Assembly (NCBI GenBank): GCA_003868215.1 | Contig: QWDQ01000019.1 | Coordinates: 248,001 to 312,000 of the forward strand | Source of the DNA: Pseudophaeomoniella oleicola | Taxonomy: Eukaryota; Ascomycota; Eurotiomycetes; Phaeomoniellales; Phaeomoniellaceae | Reading direction: 5' to 3' | Length of the DNA: 64,000 bases | In this document: piece after piece, positions 35,401 to 45,832 of the stretch | Layout of the letters: each line of letters opens with the position of its first letter | Position numbering within the stretch: position 1 is the stretch's first letter | The notes under the pieces: model-generated | What the model saw: the letters and a program-made list of their open reading frames with translations, nothing else | Database searches by the model: none | Told to the model about the DNA's origin: nothing | Made by a program: the position numbers and the translations under genes

Positions 35401-36039
35401 TTGGACCCTAGTACCCATTTTCCCAGAGCGTATCCTTTCTTGGTAGTCCGCATTCCTTTGCCAGTAGAACTTTGGATTGCCAACTAACACCTCTACCGCA
35501 TAGATCTCTTCCTCATCCACAGTCTTGTTCTTGAATCCATCCCAGTCAGCCTTGTGCACCTTGGGAATTGCTGGTATGCGTTTCTTTTTCTTTTTCCCCT
35601 TCTTTCCAGATAAGCTACCTTCATCTTCACTATCACTGACATCCGAAGCTTCTTTCCGTTCTACATTGCCCGATCGCTTAGCTCGATCGGCATGATCGTG
35701 TGCAGCGTACAAGTCATCAACAGCTGTTTGCAACAGCTGAGCTTGTTGTTTCACTCGCTCAACCTTCTTGTAAGACACTTTGGGAGGTTTCTCTCTTTGT
35801 TCCATCGGAGTAAACGAGTCTTCGGCCGGACCATATTCGTCTACCTTGTCAGTTTCGTCCCTTGCGTGCGCGCGGTTTCTCCCGATCCCCTGGACAGCCT
35901 CTGCACCGGCATTATCCTCTGGTGTTGAGTCCGTAACGCTGGTAGTATCGGAAAACGATTGCACTGTATCATTGCCAGGTTCTTCAGAGAAATTATCGGA
36001 CTCTAATTTAGGGTCGTGCATCGCTTGGTCGCTATTCAT
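32410..36039 (-). CDS. Large AAA-family ATPase with N-terminal fungal domain
   Basis: Two exons: 36039-33489 and 33437-32410; 51-nt intron (GTAAGC donor, CTAAC branch); 1192 residues. Residues 1-180 are acidic/disordered with a KKGKKKKKR patch. The middle part (about 180-700) is the conserved region found upstream of AAA domains in Pezizomycotina AAA proteins of the DUF7025 kind (DVVFSEWTLEPTIFLRPYKFF; LWHLYKPGTEVICP; CYAIDWNGVMYGPF; CAFILRRRAFALISIDGL). The AAA core has Walker A GAPGVGKTS (~771), Walker B VLLLDEADVF (~828) and sensor ILFLTTNR (~866). The last ~110 residues are Gln/Pro/Tyr-rich. Essential ATPase residues are intact, so it should be active; substrate and location are unknown. 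The intron splits the motif NALVSVFLRVLEYY, which confirms the splice. Confidence 0.92.
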
Positions 36040-36960
36040 ATTGAGAGCCAGCTTGAAGATGCACCAGCGGCGAGCTCAGATATATCTATATCTGGTATTA
36101 GGAAACACCTATTGACGACAGTAGGTCAAACGGGTTGCCAATTGCTAATTCTTACGGAAATCCAAAGATTACCCCGAGAAGAGTGTCGCAAATGAAGATG
36201 GGAATGTTCTTATCAAACAATGGCCCCCTGAAGATATGGAATATTTCTGGCCTAGGCTTACACAAAATCCGTCCATGGGGCTGTATCATAAGTCCCTTGA
36301 AGAAGGACATCCCTGCACGAGATAAAACCATGCGGCGGACTTAACACCACCAGGGTGACAGAGCACCTATGTGCATTGGACAGGACGGCGGCTTACCACT
36401 ACACCGCTGAGACGTCAACAGGGTCCAGGGACTTCGACGCCGGTAAGCCAGAATCAATCGTTGTTTTCGTTGCAAGTCATAGAGGTAACTGTTGATAGTC
36501 TTTGGCCAAGTCATCTTAGTGCTGACTGGCACGATTGTGTGGACGCCTCCAATGCCAAATCCTCAGGCTCGAAACATGGCCCCCACGAGGCTAATGTCGA
36601 CTACCCCGCTACCCTACTTGTTGTCTTTGCTTTATCGGGGCTGAAGTACATACGTAGTCATACTCTTGCCAAGGGCGGCCTCGGATCTACAGCCGTTGCT
36701 CGACTGCTCCCATTATAATGGGGCGATGCTGAGGTCCTTGAAAGCGTGGCTGACGATCGCATTCGCTCCGTATCTCGATATATGTTGTTGACCGACTGCC
36801 AGATATTAAAAGACAGCAAAGACTTAAATGCACCAGGATTCGCAACACAATACCATTGCTATCCTAGGAGGATATCTGTATTAAGCAATGGAAATTGATA
36901 AATGGCCATCCACACCTATCACACCAGCGCAACGGCCCGTGGTACAATGGATGGACCAGT
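36040..36960. other. Shared upstream region, no gene seen
   Basis: Lies between the divergent AAA ATPase and DUF7708 genes. A tRNA A-box-like word occurs on the minus strand near 36385-36415 (see rejected items). The open frame before 36961 starts without ATG. No other structure is visible. Confidence 0.5.
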
Positions 36961-38946
36961 ATGGCCCGACCCTACATCGTGGAATTGTGGCACCAAGTTC
37001 ACTTGAGTACCAACGGGCCCAGCAGAGGGGTTCGGCGAAAGTTGGCAAATGGTACGGTCGAGTTTCGCGATCAGTCTGAACTGTTCTGCCGACAGCTGAC
37101 CATACTCAGGGATCATATGGATGATTTCTGTCGTATAATGCAAATTTATGCCGATTCAACGAAACCAAAGACGAATCATGCGAAATTCGACATTCGTGGA
37201 AGTCATAGCTGGGACGACGTTTTCCTTGCCGCTCGATTCGCTGAGCAGAAATATCAAGAAGACGGAAGAGGCGCCAAGCATGTGGTCCGAAAGTTCTTCC
37301 GCGTCACGGGCGACTATGCTCCTGCAGTGCGACCTTGGATCGGTCTCATACCAAATGACAGTTACATGTCAGTGCTTTGTGGAGGACTGAAGTTGGTGCT
37401 CGGTGTATGTTCACTGGGCTTAATGCTCGCTTCGTCATTGACTGGTATTGACGTTAGCTGTGCAGGCAGCCGCTCAGAGGAGAGACCGGAGAGAGCAGAT
37501 CCTTGATGCGTTCAATAAATTGCCTGATACCGTATTGAAGACGGAACGTCACCTTGAATTGTTTTCGGACGACCAAACACTTCGAGACTGTGTCCTGGGC
37601 CTTCAACTGGCGATACTTGAAATGATTGAGTCAATGGTTTTGGACCTCGTGGACAGATCCACTTGTGAGTCTGAGACCCTCGGCTGAGGCACGACGTGAG
37701 CTAAATCGCACACACAGTTGACAGAATAAAAGATGCACTTCGTGGTTCAGTGCAGAAAGTGTCGGTTGATCATACAATCAAATACTGCCAAATAAGGATG
37801 ACAATGTTTGAAGAACGACTTGATCTTTTGCAAAAAGCGAAGATTGTGCATGCCGACGACCTTGTGACACGCATGGAACCGGTCCTGTTGAATACAGAAG
37901 CTGCCACACTCGATATATGGCGTATAGCCCAGAGTATTCCAGAAGCAACTGGAAGCCAGTTGGACGCTACGTCATCTTTGGGGACAATCCTGCAAGATTT
38001 GCTGCAATATGCGACATGTAAGTAGGCATAGACGACTAACTCTCCAATTTTACCGCTGAACTGACCTCCTGTAGGGCACTCGCGGAAATTGACGAGATCG
38101 AATTTCAGTATACCCAGACTTCTCGATTGCTTAGACGTGGCTACAAATACTGCGAACGATGATTTAGCAATCGTACAGCGTGGCTCTCAAGAGATAGACC
38201 TTCGATCACAAAACCAAGCTCGCTTGGCTTTCCAACAGCCTTTGTTCCAGGAATGGCTCCTCTCATCACGATCAGGGCCGATGCTCATAGAAGGCAATTC
38301 TGACCGGCATTCGATGGAAAGAAAAAGTTCATTGACTTTAGTCACCTCTCTTCTCGTTCAGAATCTTCAACATGACCTCTCCGCTGGAGTCATCTTCTTC
38401 TATTGCGGTCAACACACGAGTTCCAGGGATGATCTAAACGGGCCGGCAGGCCTGATTCGAAGTCTCATCGTACAGACGTTGTCATTCAACAGTACCGTTG
38501 ATCTCGACTTTGTAGACTCTCGGGTATGGCGAGAAAGGTTGCAAGCACGCGATCTGGCGTATCTGTGTCACCTGTTTCGAGAGATCGTCCGTCAGCTTCC
38601 TGAGATAGTACTATTTTGCATTATCGACGGTATCAATCTCCTCGAGATTGAGAAATGGGGAGCGGCTCCCATGTTCTTGGTGTCAGAATTGGTCAATATA
38701 TCTATGGACGACACTATGAATGCGACTCTCAAAGTCCTGTTCACGAGCCCAGGTATCAGTAGAGTAGTAAGGGACGTCGCGCCAGACTTCGCGCGGATCT
38801 ACGTACCTAGAGCTGCTGGCATAGAAGGGCCAAGAGGTCTCAACGAGAGAATTTTCATGAGCGATGCACGTCAAGCTGCGATCCAGCACGGACGGATTGA
38901 CAATGCGATTGACGAAGAATCCCTATACAGTGGAGGCTGCGAATGA
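36961..38946 (+). CDS. DUF7708-domain STAND/NACHT-like protein with degenerate P-loop
   Basis: Four exons: 36961-37404, 37466-37664, 37718-38017, 38075-38946; introns 61, 53 and 57 nt; 604 residues. The start is the first ATG in frame; an ATG at 36888 in another frame with an extra intron is possible. The N-terminal helical block (SWDDVFLAARFAEQKYQE, YMSVLCGGLKLVLGAAAQRR, LPDTVLKTERHLELF, LQLAILEMIESMV) is the DUF7708 domain that precedes NACHT-like NTPases in fungi. The following region has IEGNSDRHSMERKSS where a Walker A would sit, FFYCGQH, GLIRSLIVQTL and a Walker-B-like IVLFCIIDGINLL. No repeats follow. The family is linked by architecture to fungal NOD-like receptors and self/non-self recognition; a role here is inference. 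Confidence 0.75.
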
Positions 38947-39083
38947 CATCGGTACTTGTTTCAGATGATGATGCATCCCAAGGCTTTTTCGCTTCCCAAC
39001 GTTAAAGCGGGTCAGAGTTTTCCATCAGAAAATATATGGCATGTATTTTGATCGATGCGAGTTCCACTGATCACAAGATACTA

Positions 39084-40391
39084 TCACGGTAATGCTTCGT
39101 GGAAAATCTTTGAGAGGCGAGCGATGTGGCCTTGGACAGCCCACTCCATGCCGATCTCCCGGTCATACCACCAATTCAAAGCAATGCACGGTTGCCAGTC
39201 ATATTCTTCGTCTTCGCCGCCTGTTCGAACGGTTGACTCCTGCGATCCGTTTGACTCGGCAGCCTGTGACTCTTGTTCAACAGTGTGGAACCACGCCGGC
39301 GGCATATATAAGGTGTCACCTCTCTCCAGGACCGCGACTACAGGTCGGGCGTGGGCGAAGAGTGGATATTCTTCGACCTGCTCTGATAGAGGAGCAAGGG
39401 GGTCTACCGACGCCCACGGGATCTTGATTGGAGGGATTGTGGGCTGAACTGTGAGATCGTGTGATGCTAACGGGGAGCCTGCACCTGCTCCAGTTGGTCC
39501 TCCTGGAACATCGTCTCGCACGACATATGTTGCATGCAGGTATTCCTTTTCATATAATAAAGGTTCTTCAATTGGAGGAAACATGGTAAATGTTTTTGAT
39601 CCACGTATAACAGTGTAAAGGTTGTGATAACTAGAGTCTCGATGAAGACTTGTTACTGATCTCTCATCACCAATCCAGACATTGATGGCTTCTGGAGACT
39701 TCTCAAAGAATTCAGATGCAAAATCCGGCTCCAGGACATCGGGATAGAGCGGTGTCAGGTCGTTCGTTGGAGTAGGTGGAGTGCGAAGATTGTCGTTTTG
39801 TGATTGCAGGTACAGGATAGGCGAGTCACTATACGATGGACTGCTTGCGTTCTTTTGTAGTATAGAAAGAAAGGTGGGAAACGGCAGTGATGTTGTATAT
39901 GGTTCGACGAAGTATGTCCTTCCTACTATGGAATCTGCTAGGCTGATATCGAATGTTAACGCTGACACGAGACAAGTACTCTCTAGGAGCCACTCCAAAC
40001 ATTTGTGCTCGACTGTCGGGTGTAATGCAGGGGTTGCAGAAACAGGAGGGATACCAACCCTGTCGGGGTAACAGCGACGTCGACCATCCGTTCTCCCATC
40101 TTCTGTTCAAGAAGTCTAGCTGTCCACTGAGAAGCAGCGAGACTTGGTAATGCGTCCTTGATGATGCAGGGTTTACCCCGTGCGACAATGCGACCGAATG
40201 CAACAGCATCCACTGGGCCATGGTATACTTCTATTGCCGAAGCAGTCACATCTAATCACCCCAGGTAAACATCAGATGGTATTCCTGTCGATGACTGTAG
40301 ATGGCTTCGCCCGTGCAGGGTTCCACGCGTACTTACCGTGGTAATCTTCTACGAGCTGGAGGAGGGTCTCCTCAAGCCTTGACCTGTCCAT
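39084..40391 (-). CDS. JmjC (cupin-8) dioxygenase, JMJD7-like
   Basis: Three exons: 40391-40337, 40251-40059, 39942-39084; introns 85 and 116 nt; 368 residues. The second intron uses a weak GTTGGT donor but has a GTTAAC branch and joins VAVTPTG to LADSIVGRTYFVEPY, as the family requires. The Fe(II) triad is visible: SLHRDSSYHN (His ~184, Asp ~186) and a distal His in MPPAWFHTVEQ (~300); the 2-oxoglutarate Lys is in VIRGSKTFTMFPP. The C-terminus (IALNWWYDREIGMEWAVQ) is typical of JMJD7. The human enzyme hydroxylates lysine in the GTPases DRG1/2; a similar cytosolic/nuclear protein hydroxylase role is plausible. It converges with the DUF7708 gene, with 137 bp between the stops. Confidence 0.87.
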
Positions 40392-41304
40392 TGCATCTCA
40401 ATGACACATCTCAGACATGCCAGATACCTCAGATTTGCTGAGATGTTGTGTTTTATCTCAATAACCTAAGATGTTGTGACTTGTTGTGACTTGTTGTGAT
40501 GAAGAATCTTGGGTGTGATTATGTAACACTCGTCGGTGCCAACAACACTAAGCTTCTTTAGGGGCAGGACAGCATATATCTCTATCTGCGATGTGATGCT
40601 TTCTATTTCATTTCACCTATCTTTTTGTCATTCCGTCATTATCTTCCTCCATCATTTACCTACCTTACCTATAGTACTTCTCCTCCAGAAGGATTGATTG
40701 ACATTGAGAACTGAAATCGGTCTATTATCATTTTGGGGGCGGTCTTCATCCCTTCCTCCATTTCTGCCCCGCCAAAGCCTGTATAGGTTACAGTAATGCT
40801 CTGTAGGGTCGGGGTTTGTCAGATTCAGCCGCAGCTCCTCACCCTAAGTTACGCCGTTCTACTTCTCGTCAAGTCTCAGACACTTTACCTTCTCTAGGAT
40901 TAATGCAGATACTAAGGTAAGCTAGCAATTGGTCTATCCTACCATTACTGTCCACACTCTTGTTGTTTCGGCCCCCAACGTACTGGAGATTATACGCCCA
41001 GGTAGGTAAGCACGCATACGCGCCGCAGATAATCTCCTGTTCAGATAGGTTTTCTGACTGGGCGCATCTCGCTCCGTCCAATTCCTTCGTTCAGAGAAAA
41101 ATGGGCGCTTCTCTGGCGCTGCTGACCACTCCTTGTCGAATTGAATGTCTACGCGCTGTCTGAGGGATGTGATTTGAAACATACATTGCAAATATTCAGC
41201 CTGAACTATCCCCCGCCTTGCAACAGGTCGACGACAGTATACGTATACTGTCCCCATTCCCTCATCGTACTGCCCTTTGCATTGTTAGAGTTCTTCGCAG
41301 CAAG
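40392..41304. other. Shared promoter region of JmjC and annexin genes
   Basis: Divergent genes flank it. It contains a short GTTGTGACTT tandem at about 40473-40500 and pyrimidine-rich stretches. The annexin frame is open back to 41218 but without an ATG. No gene seen. Confidence 0.55.
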
Positions 41305-43939
41305 ATGTTGAAAGTTCACGACCCTCGCCGCAGTCGCTCCAAGTCCCCGGGTGGGCGGGATCGATCACGCTCGCGTGCCGACGATCGTTCGCGGGAGCGA
41401 TCGCGTGATCCACGAGATCGAGGCCATGACCGCGGATACGACTATGGTAGAGAGGACAGGCGCTACGAGGAAGGCTACAAGCATTACTCATCCAGCAAAA
41501 GGCGAGATAGTGATGAACATCTAAGCGACCGTCGCCCAAGGTCGTCGTCCAAGAAGTATTATAATGATGATGACAGCGACGAATACAGAGAACGGAAGCC
41601 AAAGAAGAAATACTATGAAAGCGAGAGTGACAGTCATGATGACAGGGATCATCATAGGTACGAATTAGTCCGGAAAGACGACAAGAAGAGCCACGAGAAG
41701 CACAACCGGCGGCGGAGTTCACCAAGCAGTAGCGAAGAGTCTGATCAAGGTCGTCATCACAAGTCTGAGACGAAGAGTAAGAAGAACAAGAAGAGTTCCA
41801 GTTCTAATAAAAAACATCGTAGTGAAGGTTCGACCTCAGGATCAGAGAGCGAATCGTCGTCCACGAAGAAAAAGAGTAGCAAAAAGTCAGAGAAGGCTCA
41901 GCCGGCTCCTTCACCATTCCCTAGTTACGTCCAGCCGGCTGCATTCGTTTATGCGCAGCCAGCCGCACCTCCATATCCTTCATCGGGGCAAGCTATCGCA
42001 CCAACACTAGCACCAACGTACACTTCAGTTGCACAGCCGGGGGCACCAGCTTACACTTCCACGGATTATCACAACACCCGACATATGAGTTATGTCCAAC
42101 CTCCTCCTGTCGGCCAGTATCCTCCCAACTACACAGGACATACCGATCTCCCTGATCACCATCGGACGCATTCCATCGGGGCGTCGCCGGGTAGCCATAC
42201 AGCTTCATATGTACCTACTAGCGGACCGTATCCGGATTCTGGACAGTATAAATATGCAGATCCGCACGATGTTCGGTTTAAGCCGAGGGAGAAGGAAGAT
42301 TCCCCGCAATATATCCAACGTGGTGACAAAGTTTATGTGAAGACGGTCGGTCCAAACCGAGAGCCTCAGTATGTTGAGGTTCAGACTGCTAAAACGGATC
42401 AACGCGAAAGAGAAAAGGAGCGGGAGAGGGAGAGGGAGAGGGAAAGGGGGAGAGAGAGAGAAAGGGACAGAGAGCGGGAACGGGAAAGGGAACGGGAGAA
42501 GGAGCGGGAAAGGAGAACAAGCAGGTACGGCTCGCCACCAAGTCCGGAGACGCTCGTCCCAAAGATGGGGCGCCTTGCAGTAGCTGGCGCTGGCGGTCTC
42601 CTGGCAGCGAATTCTCTGTCTGCTCATAGCAACCACGACAAACCTCCCGCAAGTCCCCTTCTAGAAGCCTACAAGGGAACTTACCAATCCATTTCCCCCA
42701 TGCCCTCACCGATGATGATACCCGGTTCTTTTGGTGATGAGGACGTCAGCGACATCGATTCCATTGGCGGCTACTCCGAAGATGAGCGCGGCCATCGAAT
42801 CAAATCCATCAAGCCTCACGCTGGCAAACCAGTTGTCACTACCATTGGAGATTTCGCTGTACGCAAACGTCACGATTCCGACGTCAGTATTGCTGAGATT
42901 AGTCCCATCACCCCTAAGCGGGTGACATTTTACGACCCCGAGAAAGATGCTAAAGCTTTAGAAAAGGCTTTGAATCACCACCGTGTAGACGCAGATCCTC
43001 TGTTTAAGATCCTTCCACAACTGACATCTGATGAGATCCTTCTACTGCGTAGCGAATACAAAAAGCATGCCAAGGTAGGTGGCGCGGGAATCAACATCGC
43101 AAAACAGATCAAAATGAAAGTTCCCGGAAATCTAGGGAAGGCATGTTACGCAACTGCTCTGGGCCGCTGGGAAAGCGAAGCTTATTGGTCCAACTGCTGG
43201 TACCAAGGAGGCAACACACGGCGCGAACTACTCATTGAATCGCTCATGGGCCGCACAAACCAAGAGATTCGAGAAATCAAACGGGTGTTCTCGGACAAAC
43301 GGTACAGCGACGATCTAGAGAAATGCATGAAAGCCGAGCTCAAAGCCGATAAGTTCCGATTGGCGATCCTATTGGCGTTGGAAGAGCGAAGGATGGCCGA
43401 GGGAGAGAAATTGGAGATGGAGCTGGTCAAGCGAGACGTCAGGGATTTGTATACAGCTTTAGTAAGCAAGGAAGGCGGAGAGACGGCAATGATTCAGATT
43501 ATCGTGGTCAGAAGTGACAACCATTTGAGAGAGGTGTTGAGGGTGTTCGAGGCGACCTTCAGAAAGAACTTTGCCAGGGAGATGATCACCAAGTCAAGGA
43601 ACCTTGTGGTATGTCTCTCACCTGCTTACTTTCCCTTGCGAAGTCATGTGCTGATCCGGTGATGTACAGGGCGAAACACTAGCACATATAATAAACGGCG
43701 CTCTCAACCGTCCCATGCGCGATGCCTTACTACTCCACCAAGCCATCGCCGAAACGGCTCCCGGCAAAGATCGGGTCGAACTCCTGATCTCCCGGGTAGT
43801 GAGACTGCACTGGGAACCCAAGCACATGGAACGCGTGAAGATGGAATACCTGAAACGGTACAAGACCGATGCACGGAGAGATCTCGAGCAGGAAGTCAAG
43901 GGTGAAGTAGCCGGTTTTTTGGGAGCGATGCTGGGTTGA
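41305..43939 (+). CDS. Annexin with long charged N-terminal extension (AnxC4-like)
   Basis: Two exons: 41305-43608 and 43670-43939; 61-nt intron (GTATGT donor); 857 residues. The first ATG in frame is 41305. Residues 1-230 are Arg/Ser/Asp/Lys-rich (RS-like, many RDR, SRD and KK runs); 230-370 are Pro/Ala/Tyr-rich with repeated QPA and YPSS words; about 375-410 is an Arg-Glu repeat encoded by a purine tract (42405-42520). The annexin core spans ~550-857: DPLFKILPQLTSDEILLLRSEYKKH, LLIESLMGRTNQEI, DLYTALVSKEGG, LVGETLAHIINGALNRPM, then AEYLK-type final helices. Classical GxGT...D/E calcium loops are not evident (KVGGAGINIAKQI in repeat 1), so calcium binding may be weak. Long-tailed annexins are known in Aspergillus (AnxC4). 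The role is membrane binding by family; the tail suggests additional partners. Confidence 0.9.
42405..42520 (+). repeat. Purine-rich Arg-Glu coding repeat in annexin
   Basis: Runs of CGGGAG, AGGGAG and CGGGAA hexamers encode alternating Arg-Glu over ~35 residues, expected to form a long charged single helix. Confidence 0.9.
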
Positions 43940-44622
43940 TTGACAAGCAATCATCATATTATATTTCTCTTTTGACAAGCTTCATGATAGTTCGAACGAA
44001 TGCGCTAGAGACCCCAGAGAGAGAGAGAGAGACGCCATGTAGACAGACTTTGTAGATGGGAATTCTCGATTTACTACCATAAAAAAAACACGGCACACTA
44101 CACTTTTCTACATGAATCTTGGGCTCTCGTTGTTCTTATATATATACCCATTTTCCTGCTACTGCTACTGTGAATAATAGGATTTTCGTTGTTTTATCTT
44201 TCTCGGACTACCAAAATTTGTTCTCTCCTTTCAATAACACGTTGTCCACTACTGAACAACAATGCAACAGATATCTGTCCGGCCCAAGGAGTGTCAAAGG
44301 TGGTAAGTGTATAAAGTATACATATATACGGGGTATTGAATTAGGCTGAGAGTGTGTCTTTGAAGGAGTATGTAGGGTAGGTAATATGTATTTTAGGTAT
44401 GGGAAAAAAGGGGTGGGTAGGTATACCTAAATAGGGGGGGTCGTCGTCGAAGGGGAAATCTTGATAGGTTGATTCGATGATGGTTACGGTACTGGCTAGA
44501 GGATACGTTGTTATATCCATACAAGAATCCTGGAGGGTTAACCATAGAGACTTACATGCTTTTGTGTTGACCATTCACCGTATGAGGGTATGGGTTGATA
44601 TTCGCGAGAGATTTTCCTCCCA
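43940..44622. other. Intergenic between convergent genes
   Basis: 3' regions of the annexin gene and the small minus-strand gene. A GAGA run at about 44018-44032, an A run near 44082, a G run near 44434 and TAGGTA words near 44360-44430. No gene seen. Confidence 0.55.
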
Positions 44623-45108
44623 TCACCGACTCTGGAACCGCTGGTATATCACATAAGCCTCCCTCTCTCCCTCCGGCACAAGCGGTGACACACGTACACG
44701 CCGTCGGCGCCACCGCCGAACCTCCCTCCTCTCAGGAACCACCACCCTCCTATCGACCACCATATTAACATCCCTCGCCGCAACCGAAGCATTAAGCCCA
44801 ACCCTAAACCCCTCATTGATCGCCGCCTCCCTCAGCACCCTCCGCGACGACTCCCCCGCCAACCCGAGCCTCGCACGCATCAGGTCCAACCAGATCCTGC
44901 AGCCGGTCCTGTCGCTGAAGTCGATGCGCGCAAGCTCGAGCTCGCAGGCGTCGTGGGATAGGTTCCAGAGGATCTCTTGGTCTTCGTTGTCGCGTCTGCG
45001 GGCTTCGGCGAGGGGGATCTGGGTGTTGGTGGTGTTGGAGGGAGGGTGGAGGGGGCCGAAGGTGGTGGTGAAGCGATGGGTGAGTTGGGCTTGGGTTAGA
45101 AAGGACAT
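44623..45108 (-). CDS. Small Arg-rich hypothetical protein
   Basis: A 161-residue frame starting MSFLTQAQLTHRFTTTFGPL, with ILWNLSHDACELELARIDF, CRIWLDLMRARLG and a strongly Arg-rich C-terminus (RREVRRWRRRRVRV). No domain is recognised. For: a clean start, a sharp rise in GC within the frame compared with both flanks, and preference for G/C at third positions. Against: a nearly equal open frame on the opposite strand (44816-45130) and no known family. Treat as a probable lineage-restricted gene. Confidence 0.42.
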   Translation of the reverse strand: MSFLTQAQLTHRFTTTFGPLHPPSNTTNTQIPLAEARRRDNEDQEILWNLSHDACELELARIDFSDRTGCRIWLDLMRARLGLAGESSRRVLREAAINEGFRVGLNASVAARDVNMVVDRRVVVPERREVRRWRRRRVRVSPLVPEGEREAYVIYQRFQSR

Positions 45109-45832
45109 CTTGTTTTCTTTTGGTTCGTGAGGAATGGTTTGGAGTGGAAGGGGATGAGCAAGGCGTCTTGTATGTATGACTTTTATGGCGTTCGCTGAAG
45201 ACCTGCTTCTGACTATACGTCGTGGTTGTCGAGGGCTTGCTGAAGGTTGATGGGCTCGAGAACTACTGCAGGGCTTCGTACGGTCGTCAGAAGATATATG
45301 AATGAGCTCGGTCTCTCGGTGACGAAGAACCAGTGAAGGACCTTGGAACCTTCTTTGTTCGACTGAAGAGACACCATTGTCAGCTTGGTGAGGACCTCGC
45401 CTTTCCGTCGCGTCTGAGAGGGACCTTTGTTAGGGTTTTCTAAGAAAGAGAGAAGGTCTGGACCATGAGAAGACTAGATATTGAGATCAGAACGCCAGCT
45501 CTTTGTTTCATACAATGGGGTTACGTTATTCATTGTCTTCAGTAATGGAAATTCGAAACAGAACTTCGCATCTGAGGCTGTTGTACCTGTGATTCCTAGG
45601 ATGAGATAGCATGTTGAGCCCTACCTGTCTTTGTCATAAGGGTCTAGTCGGACGGTATACAAACGAGCGAGCCATTGTGAAAATGATGAAGGAGTTGTTT
45701 CACTTACCGTTGTAATCTTCCTTCCTTACCTACCTATCCTATCCTATCCTAATATAGCCAGCCTCACAGCATATGAAACACCTGGTCAAGTAGTCTCACC
45801 TCAATCAAGATCGTCCTGCTTTCCTACTCTTC
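45109..45832. other. Intergenic, no gene seen
   Basis: Upstream region of the small gene and 3' region of the coiled-coil gene. CTATCCTATCCTATCCTA near 45735-45755 is a short 5-bp tandem. Confidence 0.55.

Noticed and set aside
36340-36450. tRNA-like sequence on the minus strand (GCGGTGTAGTGGTAAGCCGC resembles a D-arm with A-box)
   Set aside because: No T-arm/B-box (GGTTCRANTCC) at the right distance and no acceptor stem pairing; at best a chance match or an ancient fossil.
36888-37079. Alternative start ATG 36888 for the DUF7708 gene
   Set aside because: It is in a different frame that stops at 37079; it would need an extra intron for which no convincing splice pair was seen.
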